Source: Siniperca chuatsi (lineage: Eukaryota; Chordata; Actinopteri; Centrarchiformes; Sinipercidae). From it: a DNA stretch of 64,000 bases. A program made the position numbers and the translations under genes. Below, in pieces: positions 24,291 to 49,757 of this stretch. The stretch is from contig NC_058052.1 in NCBI RefSeq assembly GCF_020085105.1, positions 7,859,733-7,923,732 of the forward strand. The letters run 5' to 3'. A model generated the notes under the pieces. That model was not told the origin of the DNA, did not search any database, and saw nothing but the letters and a program-made list of their open reading frames with translations. The stretch's first letter is position 1. Every line of letters starts with the position of its first letter.

Positions 24291-24903
24291 CTGAGTGCCC
24301 AACGGGTCATTTAATTAAACAGTTAATCTCTTTACAACCAACCTGATGTTTTCCGATCCATTAATATTACTCTTTACTCACAGGCTGTTGTAACTACACT
24401 TGAAACTAAAATATAAACATATCAGCTGAAGTGAATGGTGTGTTAACATAGTTTTTGAAAATGCAGCCATATACTTGTTATAATTATAGTTATTTGTATT
24501 CACAGTAATCTTCGTGGTGAGAGAATGAAAGACTTTTCTGTTTGGAGAAATTGCTCTGAAAATTGTTTAATGTAATGCATTAAAATTATTTTCAGGAGCT
24601 TGTAATGGCCAGACTCTTCTGTTTAGATAATAATTTTACCTTTGCTTTGTGGTTTTGTGTAAGCATTAGGCACCATGTTGGGTACATGAACTGTGTTCCA
24701 GATGAAGCATTGAGCTTGTTTTAAATTCCTTTATAGCAGTTAGCATCATTTTTGTAATACTTGAGGATGGACATCCAGCATATTTAGTATTCATTCCCAG
24801 AGATATTCTCACCTATATCATATACAGTATATCAAGACAGAACATTTTCTCATTGCTTTAGTTTGTTTCAATTAATTGCATTGCCAGAATTGTATGTTTT
24901 CCT

Positions 24904-24909
24904 AATAAA
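24904..24909 (+). terminator. Candidate FIGNL1 polyadenylation signal
   Basis: AATAAA lies 940 nt after the stop codon, followed by a TG-rich stretch (GTTTGTTTATGTCTG), as expected for a cleavage region. Confidence 0.6.
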
Positions 24910-26057
24910 ATGAAATTTTGCCCTGATCTACATGTTTGTTTATGTCTGAGAATTGAAACAAATCAATAGTTATCTCCAGTACATTGTGGCATTTCCCCAC
25001 TTGATCCTCCTCCCCATCTAATCCACAGAGGGCAGTGTGATCACTTTGTTGAGAACTTTATTTGTACATCTCTATAACATTTTGCCTTAAGTCTTGTCCT
25101 GAAATATTCCTGAGGCTGGATGTGCTGAAGAAGTTAGGCAACACAGAGAGTATCCAGGGTCTCGTATAAAAAACTCTGAAAACTTTACATTTGCTTTTCC
25201 TCCCTTCCTGTACTGTACTGCAATGCATCCCTTTTATTAGACAATAAGCATGAGCTCCATAATTTTAATTTTAGCTCTGATCCTGATCCACAGGGTTCAT
25301 GGCTGGTGTAGATGAATATATTTCAAAAAATGTGTCCAGTTAATTTCTCAGCTATCAGTATTAATAAATAAGATGGCCACTCTCCTCCACACAGCGGAAA
25401 CGTGGTTAATTCATCGCCAACTGGTAGTTCTGGTCAACAGAGATTCTTGTTGATGTTCTTTGAGTTGAATGCCTCACTGGTCATACATACACTGTGCTAT
25501 TGCAGAGGACCATTATAGATTGTGCACACATGAAATGAAATTCTCATGTAAATTTAATGAAACAATCTGAAAATCTGGAAGACCATGAAAAAAGACTTTC
25601 ATTTATTTTTCATCTTTTTGTCAAGTCCCTGATAAATATTTCAGACGCATGTGGTTGGCCACTGTATTGAAACTTTGTTGAATTAGCCAGCAGCGAAAGT
25701 AGTCACACAACACCCCCCCGGGCATCACCGAACACAGGGACTCCTCACAGCTGGACCGGGACATATGCACAGAATTCCTCCGGTGCCGGTGGGATCCATA
25801 GAGTATGGACTGAAAACCGTGCCATATGGTATAAGTTTGTAACTCAATTTGAAGGTGGCTGTGCAGCAGTGGTCACATCTGGGGTTGTGTGGTCACAAAC
25901 ATACACATTACACAGTACATTTATTTATGACACTAAATAATTAATGTAACTTTACTGCCTATATACTTGTTATTTAAATTTGGAATACTGACATTTGAAA
26001 TTGAAATGCATCACCTGCGACTTGGGGTATTTAAGTAACCTGGAGATCAGGTATAGA

Positions 26058-26960
26058 CAGTGGTGGAAGAAGCACTCAAAACATTTACTTTTTCACCAAT
26101 AAACCGTTAAGATTTTAATGAAATCAAATCTGTTTTTTTATATTATTTATGGTCGGCATTTTTTCAGCAATAGCAATCCAATGCATTTACATTCTGTAAT
26201 TACTTCTCTAAATCGTAGTTTTCATTGTTGGTGGCGGGGTCCGCCATTTCCAAACTGGATTCAGATTGCCTTCACACGCACGAGGGATTCATAGGAAACA
26301 ATGCAGCATGTAATCCAGTGTAATCTTTTTTTTTTAACTACTCGAGCCTTGTGCAGCATGAAATCAGATTGGATTTGCAGTTATTATTAAAACAACATGA
26401 ATTTGTTTGGCTGTGTTGTAAGTGTAAGTGTTGTAACAAGATAAATCTGAGGGGTTGTGACATAATTAATGGGGTAGGAAAGAAGGAAAAAAAGTTTTGT
26501 TACACACATTTATATTCATTTTTTGGACTTTTCTCTAATCTTTCTTATCTCTTATTTTTTTGTTAAATATGGATAATTTTACTCTTTTGGCCTCAAAATG
26601 TTCAAATGCGACCATTTGAGAAGTTTAGAGGAGAAATGTTTCTTTGGTGGACCTGCTAACCACTCATAGACATCTGAAACGTGACAAGGGGCCCCAAGTA
26701 GACACTGCTTTTTTGTAAGTTGTCACAAGCCAGACAGGTTGGAAACCACTGGTTTAATCTTTAATCTTTTATAAAACAATCCAATGTATTTAATGTAAAA
26801 TCTTAATCTGAAAAGTAACAAGTAACTATAGATGTTAAATAAATGTAGTGGTACAGTATTTCTCTCTGAAATGCAGTGGAGTATAAAGTAGTCATAGAAA
26901 TACTCAAGTAAAGTACAAGTACCTCAAAATTGTAAGTAAGTACAAGACCCTATACTTGAT
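26058..26960. repeat. Fish 'GTGGTGGAAGAAG' interspersed repeat
   Basis: The left end reads AGTGGTGGAAGAAGCACTCA. The right part reads GAAATACTCAAGTAAAGTAC followed by AAGTACCTCAAAATTGTAAG. These two ends belong to a very common teleost repeat. The centre is less recognisable and may hold other insertions. Edges are approximate. Confidence 0.55.
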
Positions 26961-27299
26961 GCACAAATTCAAGTATACAGAACAGCTTTATAGTTAGTTA
27001 GTTGGTTTTTACAACGATCAACTTGCATTCCCAAATAGATATCCAATCATGTGAAGAAAAGCCAAGAGAGGCAATCAATTGTGCATTTAATTGTGCAGTC
27101 GGCCCCTCATGTTGAGAAACACTAGTTGAAACAGTGACCAAATTCAAGTTTTCCAGCGACTATTCTGTTATGGCTGTCCATTAATGGGACACAGTCATGT
27201 AAAGTACTAACGGCTTGTTGGATCCTGTTAACAGCACAATTGGAAGTGGTTAAATTTGATTCTTAAAGGAGTATTTCAGTCAGCTGGCTGAAAGGGGAA

Positions 27300-27660
27300 G
27301 TGAGATTTGGGATTCTGGCAGGGCCAGAGTTGGTTGGCCAGATTATCCCTCTCATGCAAATGCCCTCCCTCCCCTGTTGGGTCCCAGTCAAGCGTGGGGA
27401 GGGGGGGCTCAGCGCTGGCCACAGCTGCTTCCCGTTTCTGCTAAATCACACAGCAGCCATCTGGACGAGGCTGTTGCCGCACAATGCCGCCGAGCTCCTC
27501 TGTCGGCCTCGGCTGAGCCTCCAGACAGGCCTAGCCCTCTGAGCCCCGGCCCCTGCCTTCTGCTCCAGTGCCTGATCCTCTCTGTCCCTGCTCTCTTCTG
27601 CTGCCGCTCCTCTGAAGACCAGCGGGACTCTTCAGGTCCTGGACACAGCACATGTCAACA
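27300..27660. promoter_or_regulatory. GC-rich block with octamer motif, candidate regulatory element
   Basis: This block is sharply richer in G and C than its surroundings. It contains ATGCAAAT at 27354-27361, the canonical octamer bound by OCT1/OCT2. The open frames (up to 123 codons) have no recognisable domains or splice partners. Enhancer status is inferred only. Confidence 0.3.
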
Positions 27661-29005
27661 TGCTGGTGTGTGTGTGTGTGAATGGAGGGTCTCCACACTC
27701 ATAACCACCCTTTTGTGTGTGCTGCTTATGCTACCAGTACTCCCTTGATGTCACAATTTTAACACAAGGTCTCTGAGCAGACAAATGCCACTGTGATGTG
27801 TTAGCCTTGTATTCTCTGTCTGTTTGGCATCCTTGTGAATTATAAGATAATACGAGACAATGCTTTTAGCTGGAAATTATAGACGTTATGGTTTATAACT
27901 ACAAAAACACTGAAGTAAAGATCAATATTTGAAGGAAGTTAGCTTTTTTGCTAAATCGAGACTATACTTTGCAGCCACACATGGTAATTGTACAGCATGT
28001 GAAGAAGTGTTTATTTATTCACCTCTCACTGTAAATGCTGTTTCAGTGTGTGCAGTGTTCTTCTAATTTGTTCTCAAATGCCAGTCATTCACTCTTTTTT
28101 TGGCTCTTCCTTGACAGGCAGCAGTGAGCAGCATCTTGAATGACATCTAAACTTAATTATTTCAGAAGGTTCGAGAGTGTGAAATGAAATCTCCATATTT
28201 CTTAGGAAGGCAAAGAAACTTTGCATTAACTCCGGGAATCATTTTCCTGAGCTGGACCTAATTTATGGTAGACTTTTTAATAGTTTTGACTATTTAACAA
28301 TTTAATATAGACAATTCCACATTCTTTGACACATGCTTAATATAGTGCAGTAAAGAAATACTATCCTATAAAAAACATATGCATTTGCCATAAAATATCC
28401 ATATGAATAAATAAATATAAATATAAAGATGATCCCTAGTAGTTACAGGTCTCTATTCATAAAACTATATCTTCAAGAATAAATTCTGTTTTCTCCTTAT
28501 TGCTATACTCATTCACTGGGAAAAAAAACCCACTTCCCCACTTTTTGAGCATATATAAAATATCCTTTATTGATATTTTGCAAGCATAAAGCTTCTTCAA
28601 ACCTCAAATGGCTCATTTTCATTTTGTGAGTGAAACAATTCTTTGCCATCAGGTATAAAAGAAAAGGCCAGGAAAACATTTTCTTCCGATCCAACTGAAA
28701 ACAGCTTCCAGCAGCAGTCATGTTTTTACCTCAAACACATATAGTACAATTAGACAGAAAGAGATGCAGCTTTTATTAACTACTCTACAGACAAACATCG
28801 ATCACCGTAATAAATACAAAAACAGAAAGGCGTGTGTAAATGTGATATAAATAATATGTAGGTTGTTACAAATACAGGAACATGTTGAAACTTTGGAAGG
28901 AAATGTGGGGTTATCTACATTGATTGTTAAGTTTCTACTGATTGTATTTAATACCAATAGTAAAATGGGTTTTCCTGCACTGAAAACAACTGCATAATAG
29001 AATCT

Positions 29006-29343
29006 TTTATTGACATTCCAGATGCTTCAGTACAAAGATTTGTAAATATAATGTGAAAATCTAGAAAAAAGTTGCCGCCTGGTTTTCCAAAAGAAAAGAA
29101 ACATTGGAAATGCTGTACACTGTAAATACATGATTTAAAACCTATGTAGGATGTGGCACAGTAACAGCTGTGTTGTGTTGTCTTCACTGAACATTACATG
29201 AACCTTTTCAGCATGGTATTTGAAATGAAAATAAATGTTTTTTTAATATACATTTATCTGTGTTCAACAAACATGCATACTTTGTATAAAAAACACAACT
29301 TTCAGACAGTGTATTTTACATTTTGTATTTCTATGCATTTATT
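29006..29343 (-). terminator. IKZF1: IKZF1 3'UTR with candidate poly(A) signals
   Basis: The minus strand has AATAAA at 29338-29343, only about 90 nt after the stop, and again at 29006-29011. A third lies at 28566-28571. Mammalian IKZF1 has a long 3'UTR, so the distal signals are the more likely ones. Confidence 0.4.
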
Positions 29344-29431
29344 TCAGGTGCATGCCAATGAGTGTGTATGGCATGTTTTCCAGATGGTTTGTTTGTGTGA
29401 AAGTGTGTGTTGTTCTCTGGTCGACGGGGGC

Positions 29432-42213
<12,782 letters not shown>

Positions 42214-42730
42214 GCGGTGCAAGTACTCTAATGGGAGAGAGATAGAGATGTAGATGTGTGTAAGTTTAATCAAGTGCTGGCTGAAGAAACAACATTATAA
42301 AAAGCTAGAGTGGAGTAAAGGGCGGACTTCTCTGCGTGACTTTGTCACCTCAGCGAGATCACTCTTGTCACAGCTGCAGACACACCACTGTCCCCCACAT
42401 TACATTACAAAGAATTACAGACATTTTCATTACAAGTCTGACAGAGAGACTGAGCTGGGAGAGTGGCTTGGCTCCGGGTGATGGGGCCCGCTGGTTGCGC
42501 GGGGCTGCTGGGAATGGGCTTTCAGACCACATTTGTTATTTATTGTTAATTTCCTGCCACGTAATCATCCAAAAATGCAAACTGACTGCCGCAAAATTAA
42601 GCAGAAAATTAACTGGCCCCAGGTCACGAGGATGCGGGTGTTTGTCGTGGCCAGCTGATCGGCGCTCATGTTCTCTCTAATTTACTGAGCATGCATCGCT
42701 GAGCCCGCAGCCTGAGCACAGACGCATGCA

Positions 42731-42910
42731 AGCCACAATGAGAAACAAAGAGAGGGAGAGTAAGAGCGAGAAGAAGACAGAAAAGCAGCGAGATAGCTAT
42801 AGAGGCAGAGAAGTAAATAGCAATGAAAGGGCAAGAAGTCAGAAGAGCGAAAGCAACAGGAAGGTGCAGAGAAAAGGAGACAGAAAAGCAGGCCGAGGGA
42901 CAGAGAAGTT
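42731..42910 (+). repeat. Purine-rich (A/G) tract
   Basis: About 180 bp is dominated by GA, AGA and AAG words on the + strand. It is simple low-complexity DNA in IKZF1 intron 1, though long purine tracts can adopt unusual structures. Confidence 0.6.
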
Positions 42911-42959
42911 CTCTTTATTTATGTTTTAGAAGTGATCCTCCGGCCAGGGCTGAATATCT

Positions 42960-43600
42960 GAGGAGTCACCAGTGCTCGTGGCCCCATTAATAATGGATGG
43001 CCCTCAAGCCTGCAGCAGATGGGCCCGACAGCCTCAGCCCCAGCTCCGCCACTTCAAGAAGCCCTTCGTGGGGCCGCTGCCCAGTCCAAGCAGCCACTCA
43101 GGGAGAAGTGAAGCTCCCGAAAATAGCGAAATGAGCCCAAGGGAGAAGGGGAACCTAGGCCTTCCTGTTTTACTGACAGATGGCTCCACACATTTGGAAC
43201 AAATAGTGGGAAGCGACCGGGCCACTCTGTCGCAACGCACAGTATTCTGCGGAGTCAAGTCAGGAGCTAAAGACGCCCAGGATGCAAGTGTGAGAGGAGG
43301 AGGGGGCGGGAGGGAGGAGGGGGCAAAGGTCACTGGTGCAGATGATTTGTTCGGCACAACACGGGGTATTGCGTGTTACTCTGCTGAGCGACGACTCTGC
43401 AGCGACGACTCTGCAGCGCCGTTCTTCAGCATCTGGAGTTTGGAGGTCGGGGGCAGAGGGGGGTATATTCTCATGTGCCCTTTTTTTCTGGGCAGATGGT
43501 GCGAGGGGAAACACGGATGTGTTGGTGACAGAAATAAAAAAGAGAGTTCCTACATTCAGCCACAACCCACTTGCATAGGCATGTGGAAAGTAAGGTGCAA
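42960..43600. promoter_or_regulatory. GC-rich island in IKZF1 intron 1, open in both directions
   Basis: This block of about 600 bp is much richer in G and C than the flanking intron. It has open frames of 210 codons (+) and 107-125 codons (-), but no recognisable domain. A perfect 14-bp tandem duplication (AGCGACGACTCTGC) lies at 43387-43414. The long frames are best explained by base composition. An alternative promoter or conserved element is possible. Confidence 0.3.
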
Positions 43601-43943
43601 TTAGAATATTCAGGAAGTAGTTATTTTGTTTGAGCACAAAGTGACACTATTTTCATGCTGTTTTTATTTTCAACATGTTTGTTGTTACTATTTTAAAAAC
43701 TTTTCCCATACTGATTTTAGTTGTGCTGCAATTTTTACATACTGTGCCTTAACTTTCCTTTGCCAAAGTTTATAGTCCTACTTTGAAAACGTACTTTTGA
43801 TAAGAGCAGGTGCTGTGCAATTAAAACGTTTTCATACAACTAACCATAATCTGAACTTTTTTCTCATTTATTTTATCAAACCATAACTGAAATTCTGAAA
43901 TAGCATTATTATTTCCCCTTATTGCTCATGTCCTGGTTGTAAC

Positions 43944-43948
<5 letters not shown>

Positions 43949-44004
<56 letters not shown>
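43949..44004. repeat. (GT)n microsatellite
   Basis: 28 uninterrupted GT dinucleotides. Likely highly polymorphic. Confidence 0.98.
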
Positions 44005-44007
<3 letters not shown>

Positions 44008-44159
44008 TGGGGGCAGGTGGAATCTTTCAGCCAGTGAAATAGAAGTCACAGAAAAGACTTCTGACACATAGCGCAGGGGGGGGCTGGAAAAGTTTTGGTC
44101 TGAGTACGTCAAGTGAGGAGAGGCAGGAAGAGGCTTGTGGGTTGACAGAATTCTCGGTC

Positions 44160-44222
44160 CTCCTCCTATGTATGTGTGTGTGTTTGGTGGATGGTGGCGG
44201 TGTGTTGGGGGGTGGGGGTTAG
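44160..44222. repeat. GT/G-rich low-complexity tract
   Basis: An imperfect GTGTGT run followed by GGTGGATGGTGGCGG and a G-rich stretch. Nothing else was seen. Confidence 0.5.
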
Positions 44223-46539
44223 AGGCGTCTGCTCATAGTGAGGTGCAAAAGCTACACCAGGGAGCAGGGTGGAGATGAGAAACAACGAAACCGTTAACAG
44301 ATACTGAGGACCACACCAGCAAAGTTTGGATACCCAGGAGGAAGCTTAGACACTGGTGTGTATGTATAATCAAGATACATAACACACATTTAAAATTAAC
44401 AGTAAATTCTGGAATACATGAAGCAACACTCGTCAAAATAGACGTCACCAAAAAAGACATTTCTTGAGTGTTTCAGTTTGAATTAAATTAAGTTTCATGT
44501 CATTAAAATTCATAAAAATATTTTTTATATAATATTCCAACAGTATGGCATAATTTGATTTTTTTTAAATCTACCTTTAATGGAATGATTTAACATTAAA
44601 AAACAAAATAAAAGTGTGATTTAAGGCCAAGGAGGCTCGTGTTAAATATTTTTTAATGTTTCTGCTAATGATAATTCGATTTTTTTGGCTGCAATAAAAC
44701 ATGTTATAGCATTTAAATACATCACTATTTAAAAACTATCATCACTATATAAATCCAGTTTCATCGCACATTAATGTTAACCTCACTCTGAATACATGCA
44801 CAAACAATATGAATCACAATTCAAATTATTTAGACTCACACACTCTGCTAAAAGTTTCCACTTTAGACAGCCACTAAGCAGACTTACTGATGATTAATGA
44901 AAATATCTGAATTAAAAATGTTCACACTTGTGGGCTTGATGAGAAGTAATGAAGCTGTGGGCACCTTCTTATCTTACCATTAGGAGAAGAGATTATCCTA
45001 CACTGCCAAGCAATATGGTGCATGGTCACCTTTGTTCATATGCACATGGAGATTCTCATCAGTAATTCATGAAATGTATGGGTGTAAGTGGGTAGATAGT
45101 GTTAGCGGATGTGTTCTGGGAGCCTATCGAGGGGGTGAGGGGAGAGTAAAGGTGCGCTGAGGAGAAGTTTCCTTCATTTGCATCTGACACACTTCACTAC
45201 TCTGCTATTCAGACAGTACAATCATTTTAATAACTGTCTGCCTTCCTCTGCAACCCCCTTCTTCTGTTTCTACTGACAAGAAAGATGATGTATCTGCAGA
45301 CAGATTTGCAGCACTTTCAGCACTTCTCTTTCCAACCGAGCTATGAAAAAGTCCTATTTGTGCAGGTATTGGGGTCCCTTTCCAAGTTTTAAACAGATCT
45401 AACAACTGAAATCAAGCTTATTTTTCTACTGCTTTTGCCAAGTGTCAGTTTCTGTTGAATATTTGCGTTTTGGTCTGATTTAAGTGTATTTACAGAATTA
45501 TTAACGTCCCTTAAATGTTCCAAACTCATAGAGAAATAACATATTACTGGAAAGTAAACTTCAAATGCATTGATACTTGCTAAAAACAATTAAAGATTGC
45601 ATAAAATGAAGATGCTCTCTCACGGTTTAAGATTAGAACAGACTAATGGCAACAAAACGACCTGAGAGATGCAATTATGAATGGCTGAATTAATTCTTAA
45701 TTTGATCAAAAGCCTATGGGGCATAAAATATTTTTTGCAGAGGCTCAACTTCTACAACCGGAAACTTTAGGTTTTGCAACGTGTTAAAAAGATGAAACAC
45801 TTTATTTCCTCAACAGTTTGAGAGCGAATCTTTCTGTTTTTTGGTCTGGGCGTTGATGACCAACTTTCCACCTCAGTGTCAGCAGTATAAAAAGTTTCAT
45901 CAGTCCTGCCTACATATGTGTTTTTGTTCTTCCCTTCACACAGACGTTTAACAACTAACTGAGACTGTGGTTCGAACAGGTGAATACAAAGCTTAACGGT
46001 ATGCGAAGTTATCAGATTTATCGATTATTAACTTATATGAAACATTAGATACAGCGTTCTTGTGTGCGTACTGATTTCCTGTTTAAGCAGCGCTAAAATA
46101 TTTTCACAGCCTACGGTTTAGTGTTTGGCCCCGACACATTTGCGCCTTAATCAAAAGGTTTTTTCCCCCTGAAAATGTGTATTTTAATATTTTATAAAAC
46201 TTCAGATACAGAGGGAAGTTTACTGAGTGCGCACATCTGTCGCAACAGGTGCTATAACAGGAGTGTAAAAACGTATCAAACAGTTTAAAATGATAACGAA
46301 ATGCGCTGATAATTAGTAGGAAATCTTAGAAATCAGATTAGTATTTTTATATAAATCTAGGTGATTATGAAATAATTTATCCTTATGTTCCCAAAAGAAA
46401 AAGACACGTGGAAAATAGGGAACATTCCACTATTTCCATTAAATTGCTGGCTATTTAGTGACAAATGACGCGGGAAAATGGATATATTTTTCTTTAAAAG
46501 GTACTCTGGTTTATTAATCCGTTACATGTCCTGTACCAG

Positions 46540-47060
46540 CAGAGAATAACGCGCACCAAACGGGATCTGATGCTGCGGCGCACCTGCACCGAAACTATAA
46601 GGAGTCTTTTCCTGTCGGGTGCAAATGTCTCCTAAAAATCTTGAGTAGAAGCGAGCACAATTTAGAGGTCTTGACCTAGGCTTTGAGATTCGTGTCGAGC
46701 TGAAAATCGCGGTGGAAGTCACTTTACCTGCTATTCCTTGAGTTTGCAGTATGAAGTTCTTCCAACTCTCCCCGGCTCCATGTGCAGAAGGTCGCAGCGC
46801 CGCGGCGGCCCCATGGAGCTGCGCCCTGAGTCCCTCCCCTCTCCACTGCACTTCCTCGTTCCAGCCCAACATGACTATGTCTCTGAGCTCGACTGGGGCA
46901 TTTTGCTTGCTTTTATCCACAGGCCGAGTCTGCAGCGGGGAGTCGAGCCACCGAGCCCTTGGCACTTGCTTTGTGCCGTGCCAATAAAAGCTGACACCCA
47001 GTAGACCATTACTGGCAGCCATGCATGAGATGGGATGAGGCGCGCGAGGAGAGTGGACCA
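46540..47060 (-). promoter_or_regulatory. IKZF1: Candidate IKZF1 promoter and 5'UTR exon
   Basis: This GC-rich block lies upstream of the coding exons. On the minus strand it ends in a strong donor, ATAGCAG/GTAAAG (last exon base 46728), suiting a 5'UTR exon that would splice to the ATG exon at 42227. Upstream on that strand there is an ETS/PU.1-like GAGGAAGTG (46849-46857) and a reverse CCAAT near 46980. A 179-codon open frame (46522-47061) runs straight through the donor and has no recognisable domain, so it is treated as noncoding. Confidence 0.5.
46849..46857 (-). promoter_or_regulatory. ETS / PU.1-like site
   Basis: GAGGAAGTG on the minus strand matches the PU.1 core. PU.1 is a haematopoietic regulator, consistent with an Ikaros promoter, but the match is short. 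Confidence 0.4.
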
Positions 47061-48328
47061 TTCATTGTTTATTTATTTCATTCTCACTGAGGAAGCCGGG
47101 GTTCTTACTTGCATATTGGACAGCTCCCCTTCTGTCACCTGTTCTGGTACGCTGAAGCAGTCCATGAAATTAACACAACTGTTTTCTTTCCCCATATAAT
47201 GAGTTTTTTTTTCTCTTTAATGTTTCATCCATTTGACTTTGCTCTTTCTCTACAGTGATTGTCCCCTTAGTGTCAAAGCCTCTTGTCCCACCTCATCACA
47301 TCAGCAAATGTCCAGAATCCGGATTATGTCTGAACCTGAGCAAACTGTTTCCTTTTTTCAACATTTGACACTTTACTTTCTGTTTTAAGATGCATGTACA
47401 CTGAGTGCATCCTCGCTGAATTACTGACTCAGTCCTGCAGAAGATCATCATGCAGATATGCATTATATTCACTGAAATGTGGGTTTCCCTTTCAAGGTTT
47501 TGTTTGCAGGAGTCTACAAACCAACACCATGCCACTGGCTCTGAGTCCAAACCCATCAGAGATATTTTAGTTTCAGATGCTTCCATCTGTATGAGTTCTA
47601 TGAGACTCTTCCTAACTTTAACAGTAGAAATTTTGCTCCAAAGGCAATCATCTGAATTCAAAATAGCTTGGAAGTGACTTGAAACTGAGACACACAACTT
47701 AGAATGTAAATTAGTAAACCGTCACCACACTGTCTACAGCACGTATATCTGGGTAGGGTGCAATCATCTCCCTCCCTTCTGCCATCATTCATGCTGATAG
47801 TATGAACATATGGACAGTGCACTGAACTTCAGCACAGCAGCGGCCACGTATCTCTATACGGACCCTTTTAAAATGTTTAATAACTTCTTTCCAATTTTCT
47901 TATACTGCCAGTCCAGTCGTGTAGTTAAAGTCACAGAGTGATGGGTGCCTATGTAGAGTCTGAAATAATCAAAATACATTTAAATTGTGGATTAATATTG
48001 ATGGAAATGCTTAATAAATAATGAACTACACCTCTGGTTTGGCTAAAATAACTCGCCTCTCATTTTCACTTATGTCCTGTCACTGTCTCATGCGAATATC
48101 TGGTGGAGTGGATCTTTGCTGTAATTACTGTATTTCAAATTACTGATTTACTCAAAGTTTTTTTTCTCCTCCCCTATACACATTCACAGCTGATTAAGTT
48201 ACAGGAGTTTATACTCAATTCCCCAGAATAAGTGGTGCTTATTGTCTGTGAATTTACCTTCCACTGTGTTCTCTGCTCGTGACAGTTTTTCCCAGTATCC
48301 CACTGTCCTCCGGCCCCGCAGGGCGCTC

Positions 48329-48420
48329 TTATCTCAGAAGAGGCTGTGTGCTGGATTGCTGAGTCACCTTTCGTGGGAGGCTGCCGTTATCTCCTAAGAA
48401 GCACAACATTCAGGCAGTTG
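48329..48420. promoter_or_regulatory. GATA / NF-E2 / GATA motif cluster upstream of IKZF1
   Basis: TTATCT (AGATAA on the minus strand) at 48329-48334 and again at 48387-48392 flank TGCTGAGTCA at 48357-48366. The latter is a full NF-E2/MARE half with an AP-1 core. A CAGTTG (E-box, MYB-type core) follows at 48415. The three main motifs lie within 64 bp, about 1.3-1.6 kb upstream of the presumed IKZF1 start. This is the composition of an erythroid/haematopoietic enhancer. Function is inferred. Confidence 0.4.
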
Positions 48421-49757
48421 GTTGCAAAAGGAGGAACTTTGGGCAGGAGCACTGTGGCCTGCTGTGTCTTCATGGCCTTAATACGGATTGCAGCAACGCT
48501 CGCTGACTTCCTCAAAGCCTCACGGCCGGCGCTGCTTTTTGTCTCTAAGGTCGGAAGCTGCAGCATTTGGACGCACGCAGTCTGAAGTAGCTGCAGGATG
48601 AGCGACTCCTGAGGCCACACGGACGGAATGCTGGGACTGAAATGTGACTCGGCGCTATCAGCGAGCGCAGAGGTGTCCAATCATGACTGTGGTCTTCCAT
48701 GACCCAGAGATACTGTCCCGTCCCAGTGACACAGCAGCTTCACTCACTGTAGGCCTGAGAGGCAAAATACTGTAAGGACAATGATAAAGCCAAGGTTTTA
48801 AAGAAGTTGCTCAACGCTGACTGAGATGCGGATCATCATCCTAACATCTGACTTCTACAAAACGTGTAAATTGTAATTGGTCACGTGGAAATGCATACAA
48901 TTTATAAGATTAGTTAATTCTGCAGCATTTAAGATTATACTAGGATATTTGTACGGGCTGTAATCCACGGCTGCAAATCAAACTAAACATAACCCTCCGC
49001 TCCTTCGGGTTAATCCACAACCTGAAGCAAGCCGTGTTGCTGTAATTAATATCATTACCTGGCAAGTCTCAAAACATCATCAGGCAATGTAGCCGGTCGA
49101 CTGGCGAACAATAGGCTCTGGCTGGTTCTTATTTCATGGATCTTTAAGCAGTATTCACTGTTTCACATTTGGAAGCATGAGCAGCATGTAACCCTTAATT
49201 GGTTTCAACACCTTAATAAGTCAAAGACGTTCAAGACTGATAATCACATTAAATAGTCCAATTTATCTAAAAAGTCAATTGCAAACTGAAAAACTCTTTC
49301 TTTAGGAATGCATTATGCTGTGAGGATGTCAGAGTAAATTAAATTCCCCTCTGCACACTAAAGCATCTATTTCCTTATGGTAATTATCTGCTGGAATAGA
49401 CGTGTCACTAGAAGGAGTCAGGCATGCTTGACATTTAGCCTTTTTATGGAGAGGCGATGAGTAAAAATTAAGATGAGGAAAAGGAAATTAATCTTCAGCT
49501 CAGGCAGGCATTGAGAGATCCTGGAGGATAGTGGCTGAATCAATCATGATGTTTGTGCGCCTGTTTTGAAAAGGAGCCACTGATGAGATTCAGACCACAG
49601 GCTGGAAAATCTGAGGAGAAGGGGGGGGGGTGTTATTATGATTACATTGATTCATTACTTACATTCATTATGATTGCTATGAGAGGTTTAAGCAGTTTTA
49701 TTGGTTTTAAAAACAACAGCAAACATACAAACTTGGGTACAATACCATTTTTTAGAC

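Larger units (their letters stand above)
24960..28500. other. Intergenic region between the FIGNL1 and IKZF1 3' ends
   Basis: No exon was found. It holds a fish 'GGTGGAAGAAG' repeat (about 26058-26960) and one GC-rich block (27300-27660), with AT-rich DNA elsewhere. The two genes end toward each other here. Confidence 0.55.

Noticed and set aside
42972-43604. 210-codon frame on the + strand as a gene
   Set aside because: There is no domain, no splice partner and competing long frames on the other strand. Base composition explains it.
43909-44112. Peptide made of Thr-His repeats
   Set aside because: It is the translation of the (GT)n microsatellite.
46522-47061. 179-codon frame on the minus strand as a protein gene
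   Set aside because: It has no recognisable domain, runs through a strong splice donor and lies in a GC-rich promoter-like block. It is treated as 5'UTR or noncoding.
48346-48680. Open frames of about 80-97 codons on both strands near 48.5 kb
   Set aside because: There are no domains or splice signals in phase. The motif cluster here looks regulatory rather than coding.
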